Of a DNA stretch of 64,000 nucleotides, positions 34,238 to 42,256 are shown piece after piece (position 1 is the first letter of the stretch; the number at the start of each line of letters is the position of its first letter). Position numbers and translations under genes: made by a program. A model generated the notes under the pieces. The model was not told the origin of the DNA and ran no database searches. It was given only the letters and a program-made list of their open reading frames with translations. The DNA comes from Argonema antarcticum A004/B2 (lineage in GTDB: Bacteria; Cyanobacteriota; Cyanobacteriia; Cyanobacteriales; Aerosakkonemataceae). The DNA is taken from the NCBI RefSeq assembly GCF_023333585.1, contig NZ_JAIQZN010000002.1:1-64000 (forward strand). Direction: 5' to 3'.

Positions 34238-36087
34238 ACTGCTTTCTCTTTGGGATATTTAACCATTATAGCAACTGCCACACCTTGCTGAATATCAAAC
34301 ACATTTTGATCTGGTAAGCCATCGGGAGCAACTTCTTTTTTCTTGCTATTTCCATGTAAATCCATTACATAAATTTCATCAAAAGTCTTTTCAAGACTCT
34401 GACGCATACCTCTAAAAGTTGGATTATCCAGATAGCCATGATTGGTAATAAATGCAAGAATGCCTGAGCCTGTTCTGTCGATTCGCCACTGTCCAAAGCG
34501 GATAAATTTTACATAGTCATCTTGCAAACCTTTAGGATTTTTTTCATTGAGCGGTTGACCATTGACTTGATAATAATCCCGCACTAGAGAGCTTATCCAC
34601 TGTCCTTTGTTTGATGATTCATAGGAATAGGGCGGATTGCCTAATACTACCATGACGGGGGTATCGCGTTTAATTGTCGAGGCTTCGTTTGCCTCCTGTG
34701 CTACATACTGACCAAACAAAATCTCTGATTTTTTCAGCGCTTCATCTAGCGTATTCGTGAGGTAAATTCCCAACCGCTGTTTACCCTTAAACTGATAGCC
34801 AAGTTCTTGAAGTTGTAGACCCAATTTAAGGTGAGCGATCGCATAAGGAGCCATCAATAACTCAAAACCAAATAACCTATTTAGCAAATTTTCTCGCACA
34901 TAACTATCCCACTGATTCGCCATGCCGATTTCTTCTAGATTGCGATAAATCTGCTTCACAACTTCATAGAGAAACGTCCCCGTTCCTGTTGCTGGATCGA
35001 GAATTTGGACTCGCGGCTTTTGCGTCACCGGATCTTTAGAATTATCTGCCAATCCCAAGGGTAAATCAAAGCGATCTTTGAGAATTGCGTCGATCGATCG
35101 CACAATAAATGATACCACAGGTTCCGGCGTGTAATAAACCCCCCGACTCTTCCGCAATGCTGAATTGTACGCCGCCAAAAACGTCTCATAAAAATGTACA
35201 ACCGGGTCTTCTTGACGGGTACGCCGCCCAAAGTTTTCGAGAATATTACCCATGTCTACCTGAGACAATAATTGCACCAAATCATCGATCGCCCAATCAA
35301 TCTGGCTGATTGCATCAGTTTCGACAATCGTGTTAAATAAACGCTTCAAAAATGGATTTGTTGCTGGAATATAAGTGCCAGCCGTGCGGCGAGTAAACTG
35401 TTCTCCAGCCGGATTTTGGGCATGACCAACCCTCGCGGTAAACAACCCATAAGATATAGTCTGAGCATACATATCAGCAAAATCAGAATCACTAATATCC
35501 GGTAGCAATACCTCACTAAATCCCTGTTTCAGTTGATGCAATTCACCCTCAGTTGCTTCCAAATCTAGGGCTGTTTCTGTTGCTAACAAAATCGCCTTTG
35601 TCAATCTCGCCATCTGTCGAGCCAAGTCTTCAGGACTGCTGATAATTTCGCCTGTATAGTTGAGAAACTGATCCAGCAGCGCGGTAATCTTATCGGTATT
35701 TTTTGCCTGAAGTTTATCCCCATTCAGGTCTGCTAAAATCTCTTTCTGTCTGCGCTTTCCATTTACATACCAACGAAACTCTATATAATTAGTTAATATC
35801 AGATTAGGGAACGCCTCTAAATAGCGTTTTAGCTGCTCCGTTTTCTCAATTTGATCCAAATCTAGCCCAACATCTTTGGCTTCGACATAACCTACCAGTA
35901 ATTCGCGGCGCTTTACCGTAAAATCTGGAATCCCTGCCTTATTGCCTTTTTCTTCAATAACTGCATCAATCCCTTTAACTGGATCGTCAAGTAAATCTTT
36001 CAAGGCTGGATAATGACTTCTCTCACTGCCTTTTTGCAGATTTTTTTGAATCGATTTGAGATAAGTATCAAAAGAGATAGATGGCAT
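34234..36087 (-). CDS. N-terminal half of a split restriction enzyme: nuclease and N6-adenine methylase
   Basis: A 617-aa ORF. The first 130 residues look like a PD-(D/E)XK nuclease: GIPDFTVKRRELLVGYVEAK supplies the D and ExK. The methylase domain has motif I ILDPATGTGTFLYEVV, the NPPY catalytic motif in VMVVLGNPPYSYES, and RKSRGVYYTPEPVVSFIV typical of Eco57I/ISP methylases. The frame ends VAVAIMVKYPKEKAV, exactly where homologues go on into a segment like the KIYHADLWG start of the ORF at 31431. It is therefore a type IIG/ISP-like restriction-modification protein cut in two by a toxin-antitoxin insertion. It starts with a one-base overlap with the hicB-like gene upstream (TAATG). Confidence 0.83.
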   Translation of the reverse strand: MPSISFDTYLKSIQKNLQKGSERSHYPALKDLLDDPVKGIDAVIEEKGNKAGIPDFTVKRRELLVGYVEAKDVGLDLDQIEKTEQLKRYLEAFPNLILTNYIEFRWYVNGKRRQKEILADLNGDKLQAKNTDKITALLDQFLNYTGEIISSPEDLARQMARLTKAILLATETALDLEATEGELHQLKQGFSEVLLPDISDSDFADMYAQTISYGLFTARVGHAQNPAGEQFTRRTAGTYIPATNPFLKRLFNTIVETDAISQIDWAIDDLVQLLSQVDMGNILENFGRRTRQEDPVVHFYETFLAAYNSALRKSRGVYYTPEPVVSFIVRSIDAILKDRFDLPLGLADNSKDPVTQKPRVQILDPATGTGTFLYEVVKQIYRNLEEIGMANQWDSYVRENLLNRLFGFELLMAPYAIAHLKLGLQLQELGYQFKGKQRLGIYLTNTLDEALKKSEILFGQYVAQEANEASTIKRDTPVMVVLGNPPYSYESSNKGQWISSLVRDYYQVNGQPLNEKNPKGLQDDYVKFIRFGQWRIDRTGSGILAFITNHGYLDNPTFRGMRQSLEKTFDEIYVMDLHGNSKKKEVAPDGLPDQNVFDIQQGVAVAIMVKYPKEKAV

Positions 36088-36287
36088 TAAATCAGGTTCC
36101 TGGTTGTAGGTGGAGTTCTTTTTTTTAAATCTAACAGAACTTTAGCGACATCCTCAGCAATTTCTATAGCTTCTTGTACTGTTTTCCCTTCGGCAACTAA
36201 ACCCTCTAAATCATCACTGGTAGCTACAAAATATTCTTGTCCATCTTCAATCAACTTTTCAACCTTGAGTCTAATTAGTGTTTGCAT
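36087..36287 (-). CDS. HicB-like antitoxin family protein
   Basis: A 66-aa protein starting MQTLIRLKVEKLIEDGQEYF, then VATSDDLEGLVAEGKTVQEA and IEIAEDVAKVLLDLKKR. This is the HicB-like fold (DUF1902 type). I start at the ATG at 36287 with AAAGG upstream; the frame is open to 36308. No hicA gene is adjacent; the following gene is the restriction N-terminal ORF, joined by a one-base overlap. It may be an orphan antitoxin or act in regulating that operon. Confidence 0.75.
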   Translation of the reverse strand: MQTLIRLKVEKLIEDGQEYFVATSDDLEGLVAEGKTVQEAIEIAEDVAKVLLDLKKRTPPTTRNLI

Positions 36288-36370
36288 TTGCTTAACCTTT
36301 TCACACAAAAGTGAACAATTTTTAGCAGCTTAAGAGTAGCTACCTCAACTTTAGATAGAATTATATTAAA

Positions 36371-36463
36371 TTATACATTAATTACCCCAAACTCTTTTAA
36401 ATTATCTCTAATCTGTTCCTCCAACTTTCCCGACTTACTAAACTGTTCTATTGTCTGCGTCAT
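36371..36463 (-). CDS. 30-residue ORF coupled to the DUF1016 gene
   Basis: MTQTIEQFSKSGKLEEQIRD followed by NLKEFGVINV. It begins in an ATGA overlap with the stop of the DUF1016 gene, as do other genes here. It could be the remaining 5' end of a longer gene, or a true small protein; I do not recognise it. Confidence 0.35.
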   Translation of the reverse strand: MTQTIEQFSKSGKLEEQIRDNLKEFGVINV

Positions 36464-37506
36464 AACTCCTCCTCAATTTCTACATCCACTGCTTCTAACT
36501 CAGCTTTTAACTGCTCAATAGTCGGCAAACTGCCCTGTAACTGCTCCGGTAAAGCCTCTCGCAATTGATAAGTAGAAACCCCGATCGGCTTATTCATATC
36601 CCGCAAAGCATATTCGACAATTTTCTGCTTTTTATTCTTACATAAAATCATCCCAATAGTGGGCATATCATCCCGGTGTCTCAGTAAATCATCTACAGCA
36701 GAAACATAGAAACTCATTTTCCCCGAAAACTCTGGTTTAAACGCTTCTACCTTCAAATCAATTACCACAAAACAACGCAAACGTAAATGATAAAACAATA
36801 AATCAATATAAAAATCTTCCCCTTCAACCTCCAGATGATACTGACTGCCTACAAAAGCAAATCCTACCCCCAATTCCAGCAAAAAATCGCGGATGCGTTC
36901 GATTAAAGCCTTCTCTAATTCTCGCTCTTGCGCTTCTTTTCCTAAACTGATAAAATCAAAGTTATAAGGGTCTTTCAATAACTGTTGAGCGATTTCAGAT
37001 TGTGGGTTTGGAAGAGTACGAGAGAAGTTAGTATCCGCTTTTCCTTGCCGCCGATATAGCCCACTTTCGATTTGATGGACTAATACATTTCGACTCCATC
37101 CTTGCTCGATAGTTTGACGAATATACCACTCGCGCTCAACCGGATCTTTCACAGTATCCAAAATGCGGACATTATGCCCCCAAGGAATTTGTGCAACAAC
37201 CTGTTGCACAAATTCAAAATCGGGGTAAGTTTCGGCAAAACTCCTCATATACTTGAGATTGCGAGATGAGAAACCCTTCATTCCAGGAAAAGCTTTTCGC
37301 AAGTCAGTCGCCAAATGCTCTATAACTTTACCACCCCATCCTTGTTGCTGTTGCCGATTTAAAATATCTTGTCCAATTTGCCAATAAAGTAATACTAATT
37401 CGTGGTTAATAGAAAGTGCTGCCCGTACTTGAGCATTGCGGATACGTTCTTTCAATTCCCGCAGAAAATCATTATAGTCTTCTGGAAGTGATAAACTGTT
37501 CGCCAT
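36460..37506 (-). CDS. DUF1016 (YhcG-type) PD-(D/E)XK nuclease
   Basis: A 348-aa protein of the DUF1016 family. The N-terminal helical domain shows RAALSINHELVLLYWQIGQD and GFSSRNLKYMRSFAETYPD; WGHNVRILDTVKDPVEREWY follows; the C-terminal nuclease domain has FAFVGSQYHLEVEGEDFYID, LLFYHLRLRCFVVIDLKVEA with the D-(D)xK pattern, and GMILCKNKKQKIVEYAL. Family members are found with restriction-modification loci and may act in defence. I start at the ATG at 37506 (MANSLSLPEDY). It sits next to the split restriction gene on the same strand. Confidence 0.88.
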   Translation of the reverse strand: MANSLSLPEDYNDFLRELKERIRNAQVRAALSINHELVLLYWQIGQDILNRQQQQGWGGKVIEHLATDLRKAFPGMKGFSSRNLKYMRSFAETYPDFEFVQQVVAQIPWGHNVRILDTVKDPVEREWYIRQTIEQGWSRNVLVHQIESGLYRRQGKADTNFSRTLPNPQSEIAQQLLKDPYNFDFISLGKEAQERELEKALIERIRDFLLELGVGFAFVGSQYHLEVEGEDFYIDLLFYHLRLRCFVVIDLKVEAFKPEFSGKMSFYVSAVDDLLRHRDDMPTIGMILCKNKKQKIVEYALRDMNKPIGVSTYQLREALPEQLQGSLPTIEQLKAELEAVDVEIEEEL

Positions 37507-37762
37507 AGCCAGATCGCATTTATGACTGATAAGCAATTATCCGCCTATCCACTGCATCACTGCATACCTTTTTAGCATTTTTTCACAACCCCGTCAGCCG
37601 ATCGCACCCAGTCCCCAGGAGTCGGAAGTAAGGGAAAAGGGTGAATTTTACTGGCTTGGAGAGGATTGGGAGTGCGATCGCTCTTTCTTCACACCTCTGT
37701 AAATTGTCTGATTAAATCTCCAGTAGAGCCAAAAAATGAATAAATAATGATAAAATAGCCCC
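37507..37762. other. Non-coding region upstream of the riboswitch
   Basis: No gene seen. Contains a HIP1-type GCGATCGC (about 37674) and other CGATCGC-like sites; the end nearest 37763 belongs to the promoter. Confidence 0.5.
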
Positions 37763-37792
37763 TTGTCTTCTCCCATAAGATAGAGGTATAAT
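37763..37792 (+). promoter_or_regulatory. Sigma70-type promoter of the manganese exporter gene
   Basis: TTGTCT (37763-37768) and TATAAT (37787-37792) are spaced by 18 bp. Transcription would begin near 37799, just before the riboswitch sequence. Confidence 0.6.
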
Positions 37793-37798
37793 TACTCT

Positions 37799-37930
37799 TG
37801 TACGAAAGGGAGTAGCTGCTAGCCAACCATTTAGCTAGCCCATCTGAATCAACATACTGGCGATGAGCCTGGTTCAGGTGACAAGTTTATCAAAACTTCT
37901 GCCTAAAGGTTAGGTAAAAGTATAAAAAAC
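37799..37930 (+). ncRNA. Probable yybP-ykoY manganese riboswitch
   Basis: ACGAAAGGGAGTAGCTGCTA (from 37802) closely matches the conserved 5' part of the Mn2+-sensing yybP-ykoY riboswitch (AAAGGGGAGUAGC consensus). It is followed by paired GCTAGCC segments and a CTGGTTCAGGTGAC-like second leg. Position directly upstream of a UPF0016 gene, a family commonly controlled by this riboswitch, strengthens the call. I cannot verify covariation, so the exact limits are approximate. Confidence 0.65.
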
Positions 37931-37995
37931 TTGCAAGCGAGACTTTCACTAACTTCACATCTGATGTGAAGCTTGGTGAAGTGTCTTTACCCTCA

Positions 37996-38039
37996 TCAAG
38001 CTCACTCAGGAAGAGAAAATACCAGAGGAGCTTGAGAGG
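37996..38039 (+). promoter_or_regulatory. Hairpin able to sequester the ribosome binding site
   Basis: TCAAGCTC (37996-38003) is complementary to GAGCTTGA (38028-38035), which overlaps the AGAGGAG Shine-Dalgarno (38024-38030) of the UPF0016 gene. This looks like a translational expression platform for the riboswitch. Another perfect stem, CTTCACATC/GATGTGAAG, lies at about 37954-37972. Confidence 0.5.
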
Positions 38040-38657
38040 ATGCTGACAGCTTTTACAGCCGGTTTATTACTAATAACAGTTTCGGAATTAGGGGATAAAA
38101 CCTTTTTTATTGCCGCGATATTGGCGATGCGGCATTCCAGAAGGCTGGTATTTGTGGGTGCGATCGCAGCTTTAGCAGCAATGACGGTATTGTCTGTTTT
38201 AGTGGGACAAGCGGCATCTCTTCTACCCAAGCAGTATGTTTCTTACGCCGAAATTGCTTTGTTTGTTGGCTTTGGGCTGAAGTTATTGTATGACGCCAGT
38301 AAAATGTCAGCTAAGGCTGAATGCGAGGAAGCAGAAGAAGCGCTAGCGGCAGTTAAGGAAGCTGAGTTAAAAATGCCGTGTTACAGAAGCAATTTTGGGA
38401 TCGTACTAAAAGCTTTTATGATGACGTTTGTGGCGGAGTGGGGCGATCGGACCCAATTTGCCACCATCACCTTAGCTGCATCCTACAATCCGGCGGGAGT
38501 GACCGCAGGTGCCATTTTAGGTCATGGGATTTGTGCTGCGATCGCAGTTATTGGGGGACGCTTGATAGCAAAACGAATTTCTGAGCGTACCATGACTGCG
38601 CTGGGAGGATTGTTATTTCTGATCTTTGGAGTATTAGCATGGGTAGAAGGTCATTAG
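38040..38657 (+). CDS. UPF0016 manganese exporter (Mnx type)
   Basis: A 205-aa membrane protein of the UPF0016/GDT1/TMEM165 family, which moves Mn2+ (or Ca2+) out of the cytoplasm; in Synechocystis the Mnx protein protects against Mn toxicity. The two signature motifs are SELGDKTFFIAAIL (residues about 15-28) and AEWGDRTQFATITLA (about 135-149), one per three-helix repeat. The middle loop is acidic and Lys-rich. Regulation: a probable yybP-ykoY riboswitch with a ribosome-site hairpin upstream would switch the gene on when Mn2+ is high. Confidence 0.9.
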   Translation: MLTAFTAGLLLITVSELGDKTFFIAAILAMRHSRRLVFVGAIAALAAMTVLSVLVGQAASLLPKQYVSYAEIALFVGFGLKLLYDASKMSAKAECEEAEEALAAVKEAELKMPCYRSNFGIVLKAFMMTFVAEWGDRTQFATITLAASYNPAGVTAGAILGHGICAAIAVIGGRLIAKRISERTMTALGGLLFLIFGVLAWVEGH

Positions 38658-38971
38658 ATTTTAGATTTTAGATTGAACCCACGGATTAATTTTGGGCTTG
38701 TAACCAATAATTTATTGGTCAAAAGTCACAAGTCACAAGTCATATCGTGTCGGGTTGCATCATTAGTACATGAGTGAGATCGTCAAATTGTCTGTTGGAA
38801 TCGAGGGTTAAATTTTAACCACAGATGAAGACAGATGAACACAGATGAACACAGATAAGAATAATCACACGCATTTTTTAGATAAACGATGCGTAAGGAC
38901 ATGAGATCACAAGTCGAAATCCTCTCATCCAAAATCCAAAATCCAAAATCTATTGACTTTTGCCTTTTTAA
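38658..38971. other. Intergenic region with a MITE copy
   Basis: Contains the family 1 element at 38743-38906 and ATCCAAAATC-type and ATTTTAGA repeats on both sides (about 38660-38680, 38920-38950). No gene. Confidence 0.6.
38743..38906. mobile_element. MITE-like element, family 1, copy 2
   Basis: The interior is clearly homologous to 6032-6213: AAATTGTCTGTTGGAATCGA, GTTAAATTTTAACCACAGAT, a tandem AACACAGATG motif and TTTTTTAGATAAACGATGCG. Its terminal arms (TATCGTGTCGGGTTGCATC left; GATGCGTAAGGACATGAGA right) are degenerate (about 12 of 19 positions pair), so it is an older copy. No ORF. Confidence 0.65.
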
Positions 38972-39970
38972 CTAATTCTGCTGGTCGCCGTTATTGGCGT
39001 CGGGGCTACTATTAGGTGACTCTTCGGGTTCGGCGCTGTTGGTGTCTGGGTTGCTATCGGGGGACTCTTCGGCTGCTGGGGATGCAGATGCGATCTGATT
39101 GATTTGGTCTTTATACTTGGCTGGGGCTAATAACGCAGCTGAAGAGAACAGGGGTTGAGCTTCGTCATTTTTACCTTGTTGTCGCAGCACAATAGCCTTG
39201 GCTAAGACTGGGCGAAAATCGTCTTTGTCGCCTTTGATAGCTTTATCGTAGGCTGCGATCGCTTCGTCGTAGCGTTGCTGTTCGGCGTAAACTCGTCCCG
39301 ACATCAACCGTACAGAAACTTCATCTATAGTGCCCGGTTTAATTTGATTGAGCTTAGACGCATTATCCAGCGTATCTTGCAATAATCCAATGGCCGCTTC
39401 CGGGCGTTGTTGATCTAAAAGCAAGTTCACGAGTCCGTCCAAAGCATTGAGGTCGGCTGGTTTAGACTCCAAAATCGAGCGATAAACTGTGGCTGCACCC
39501 TCAAGATCGCCCATTTGCTGCTTAGTTTGGGCTAAGAGAACGGCATATTCCGTTTGTTCTGGATTCAGTTTAGCCAGTTTTTCTAAGGGTTCGATCGTAT
39601 CCTTGAGACTGCCCACTCCCAGCCTAACCAATTCTAGTCTCGTATCGATCAGTCCTTGCAGTGCCGTTCGATCCTCTGGTTTGCGCTGCAAAACCAGTTC
39701 GTAACCCTTAGCCTGGGTTTCCAGTTCTGCTTGCTTTGCTTTGTTTGACTCAACAGCAGGTGCTGCTGTTGTTCCACCAGAGGGTTGTTCTTGCTGGAAA
39801 GTTTTACTCAAGAAGGGAAAAAGCGAAGACCTCCCAAGCAAAAATCCTCCAATGGCAATGAATACCAGTAGCACCACGGCACTAATTAACCAGCGCTGCT
39901 TGGCTTCGCCAGACGATTTGCGAACTCGCTTTTGGGACACAGGACTGCTTTGAACTCTAACTAATGACAT
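38972..39970 (-). CDS. TPR membrane protein
   Basis: A 332-aa protein with one membrane helix near the N-terminus (WLISAVVLLVFIAIGGFLLG, about residues 26-45), then a TPR region of about five units: YELVLQRKPEDRTALQGLID, VLLAQTKQQMGDLEGAATVY, GRVYAEQQRYDEAIAAYDKA and so on. The C-terminal tail is rich in Ser, Pro, Glu and Asn, disordered. It would sit on the periplasmic or lumenal side as a protein-binding scaffold (inference). The start MSLVRVQSSPVSQKRVRKSS is shared in style with the next gene upstream, a shorter paralogue. Confidence 0.8.
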   Translation of the reverse strand: MSLVRVQSSPVSQKRVRKSSGEAKQRWLISAVVLLVFIAIGGFLLGRSSLFPFLSKTFQQEQPSGGTTAAPAVESNKAKQAELETQAKGYELVLQRKPEDRTALQGLIDTRLELVRLGVGSLKDTIEPLEKLAKLNPEQTEYAVLLAQTKQQMGDLEGAATVYRSILESKPADLNALDGLVNLLLDQQRPEAAIGLLQDTLDNASKLNQIKPGTIDEVSVRLMSGRVYAEQQRYDEAIAAYDKAIKGDKDDFRPVLAKAIVLRQQGKNDEAQPLFSSAALLAPAKYKDQINQIASASPAAEESPDSNPDTNSAEPEESPNSSPDANNGDQQN

Positions 39971-40002
39971 TATCAACCCTTATTCCCTATTGCCAAGCGT
40001 TC

Positions 40003-40731
40003 CTAATTTTTATTGGGGTCAGATTCGATCGCGGGTGCAGCTGGTGCAGCTGGGCTATTTGTCGGTGGAGAGTTAGTTGAGGGACTCGTTTGGGCTGGCG
40101 TTCGAGTTTCTAGCTGCTTAATTTGAGCCTTGACTTGCTCTTTTAACTCAGGTGGAGCTAGGTCTGCTGCTGAGGCAAACAGAGACTTGGCTTCTGCGGT
40201 TTTGCCTTGTTCTTGCAGCACAATACCCTTGGCTAGCAATAGTCGATAGTCTTCTTTGTTGGTTTTAATGGCCCGATCGAAAACGGCGATCGCATCATCG
40301 TAGCGCTGCTGCTGAGCATAAACGCTTCCCAAATCCAACTGCGCCGCAAAATCATCAGGATTGAGCTTCGCCAGTTTTTCCAGGGGTGGAATCGTATCCT
40401 TGATGTCACCCAATCCCAGCTGAGCTAGCTGTTGGCGAGCAGACAGCAATCCCCTGAGAGCCGTCTGATTATCTGGCTCCCGCTGCAAAACCAACTCGTA
40501 ACCCTTAGCCCTAGCTTGCAGATCCTGTTGTATAGCCGTGGCTTGAGCTTGAACCGATGGCGCTGTTTGGCTAACAGACGGTTGGTCTTCCTTAAAAACT
40601 TCACCCAAAATGGGAAGGAACGAAAATCCCACAAAGGCAAAGACTGCCAGGATCAACAGCCCATTAATTATCCAGCGACCGCGCTTTTGAGACACACTAA
40701 TTTTTTGAACTCTGATCGTATTATCAACCAT
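40003..40731 (-). CDS. TPR membrane protein (paralogue)
   Basis: A 242-aa paralogue of the adjacent 332-aa protein. It starts MVDNTIRVQKISVSQKRGRW; the helix is INGLLILAVFAFVGFSFLPIL, followed by YELVLQREPDNQTALRGLLS and AQLDLGSVYAQQQRYDDAIA. It has a Thr/Pro/Ala-rich tail. It lies 32 bp upstream of the larger gene on the same strand; the two probably form an operon that arose by tandem duplication. Function unknown. Confidence 0.8.
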   Translation of the reverse strand: MVDNTIRVQKISVSQKRGRWIINGLLILAVFAFVGFSFLPILGEVFKEDQPSVSQTAPSVQAQATAIQQDLQARAKGYELVLQREPDNQTALRGLLSARQQLAQLGLGDIKDTIPPLEKLAKLNPDDFAAQLDLGSVYAQQQRYDDAIAVFDRAIKTNKEDYRLLLAKGIVLQEQGKTAEAKSLFASAADLAPPELKEQVKAQIKQLETRTPAQTSPSTNSPPTNSPAAPAAPAIESDPNKN

Positions 40732-41123
40732 CTGGGGAATAGGGAATAGGAAAAAAAGACAATTCTCCATGCCTTTTTGCCCAATTTTCCATGTTCTAGA
40801 GCCTAAATTTACAGAAACTTTGCGGATTGCAGCTTAAATCGATTGCATTCAGTACAATAGGCTGGCTGATTTAATCATCACTCCGCGATCGCCAACGGCA
40901 GTACACCTGTAACGACAGTCTATGTCGGCGATGTTCGCAACCTGTGAACTCCCAAGGAACGCGAGAGCGAATAGAGTAGAAGATAGAGGTTTTGGCTTAT
41001 GGCTGATACAAGCTATTGGCAAATAGTCTTAGTTCCAAACCGGGCATTTTTCGCCCAAGTCTAGTTTGTACCTATCTCTTACGAGAAGCCAGAAAAAGTG
41101 CGTCTCCGCTGCAAGGAGTTCTT
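40732..41123. other. Divergent intergenic region
   Basis: Contains the promoters of the TPR operon and the Pro-rich protein gene. The piece from about 40875 to 40985 is G+C-rich with several CGATCGC-like sites and could fold, but I cannot assign an RNA family. Confidence 0.4.
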
Positions 41124-42134
41124 ATGAGTCCCTCTCCGAATCAGTTCCCCCAGTCTTCTAGCGGTTCTGACCAAGTTCAGACCGGCGAGCCGGTCATTCG
41201 TCGGCCCAATCCGCCCAGGCCCGCTGTAACTACCCCTCCTACCCCTGCCCCTGCAGCTACTTCTCCTGCCCCTGCCCCTGCGGCTAATGCCCCCACACCA
41301 GGGGGTAGCGATGCCCACACTGCTGGTGTGGCAGAGTCGCCCGCAAGGGATAGCGATCGACGGCAAGAACCCATTCCGCCACCTAGCGAACCGATGCAGT
41401 ACCGGGCCATTGGCTTGGTGCGGGGGAAATACTTCCCCAGTGCAGATCAATTCACGCGGGGGGCCTTGCTGGCGAGCGACGATCATGCGATCGATGCCGT
41501 GTTATTAGGTCGCATTATGAGTCTGGTCAAAAATCACCTGGATTTAGAAAGCGAACACCTGTGGGTTGTCTATCCACGGACGCGACTAAACGACGATGCC
41601 CTCCACGTCCAAATTGTTGGCGTTTGGGAGCCAGAAAAACTTGACAAAACTTTGTCTTCCACCGATGAAGAGGCAACTGAACCAACTGAGACATCGAGTC
41701 CCAAGGATATAGAACCTCAAAGTCTAGCTGTTGAAGATGGTTATTTTTCCATTCGCGGCGAAGTAGTTTATCAATCTCTAGACGAGGAAAAGATCGTCGT
41801 CAAGATTAGGCAAGCAGCACGCAAGGACGAGGAAAAGCCTAAATTTTTCAAGCTGACACTTAACGGTGTTTTACAAAAAAAAGCTGTGGGCTACTTCTGG
41901 GAATTTCATATCCAGCGACAGGCTAACAATCTCCTGATTAAGGAGGCAAAAGAGATCGCAGTCTTGAGCCCGAAAAAGCCGAGAAAGCCGTTTAAAGGAG
42001 GCGGACGACCGGGTGGTAAAAAGCCGTGGCAACCCCCCCACACTGGTAACCGTCCAGCAGTTACGGGGGGTAAACCGCCTGAGAAGCCAATTCCCCGACC
42101 TACTAAGCGCCCGCAACCGAGTAATGGGGAATAA
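41124..42134 (+). CDS. Pro-rich cyanobacterial protein of unknown function
   Basis: A 336-aa protein from the ATG at 41124, with AAGGAG six bases upstream. Residues 1-95 are Pro/Ala/Thr-rich and disordered. A central folded part (about 97-275) begins EPMQYRAIGLVRGKYFPSAD and includes HLWVVYPRTRLNDDALHVQI and VEDGYFSIRGEVVYQSLDEE. The C-terminus is basic and Pro/Gly-rich (PRKPFKGGGRPGGKKPWQPP), suggesting nucleic-acid or surface binding. I do not recognise a characterised family; the pattern resembles conserved cyanobacterial hypotheticals. Confidence 0.7.
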   Translation: MSPSPNQFPQSSSGSDQVQTGEPVIRRPNPPRPAVTTPPTPAPAATSPAPAPAANAPTPGGSDAHTAGVAESPARDSDRRQEPIPPPSEPMQYRAIGLVRGKYFPSADQFTRGALLASDDHAIDAVLLGRIMSLVKNHLDLESEHLWVVYPRTRLNDDALHVQIVGVWEPEKLDKTLSSTDEEATEPTETSSPKDIEPQSLAVEDGYFSIRGEVVYQSLDEEKIVVKIRQAARKDEEKPKFFKLTLNGVLQKKAVGYFWEFHIQRQANNLLIKEAKEIAVLSPKKPRKPFKGGGRPGGKKPWQPPHTGNRPAVTGGKPPEKPIPRPTKRPQPSNGE

Positions 42135-42256
42135 AAACAAAAATCAAAAGGCAAAAGTAAAAATAATTTTCTTTCTTTTGCCTTTTGAGTTTTGTCTTTT
42201 TACTTTGGGATTTAAGATGCGATCGCTTCTAGGGAAACCTTCCCTAATTTTTGAGT

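Noticed and set aside
40875-40985. Structured RNA upstream of the Pro-rich protein gene
   Set aside because: Some self-complementarity, but I could not match it to a known RNA such as 6S or SRP RNA.
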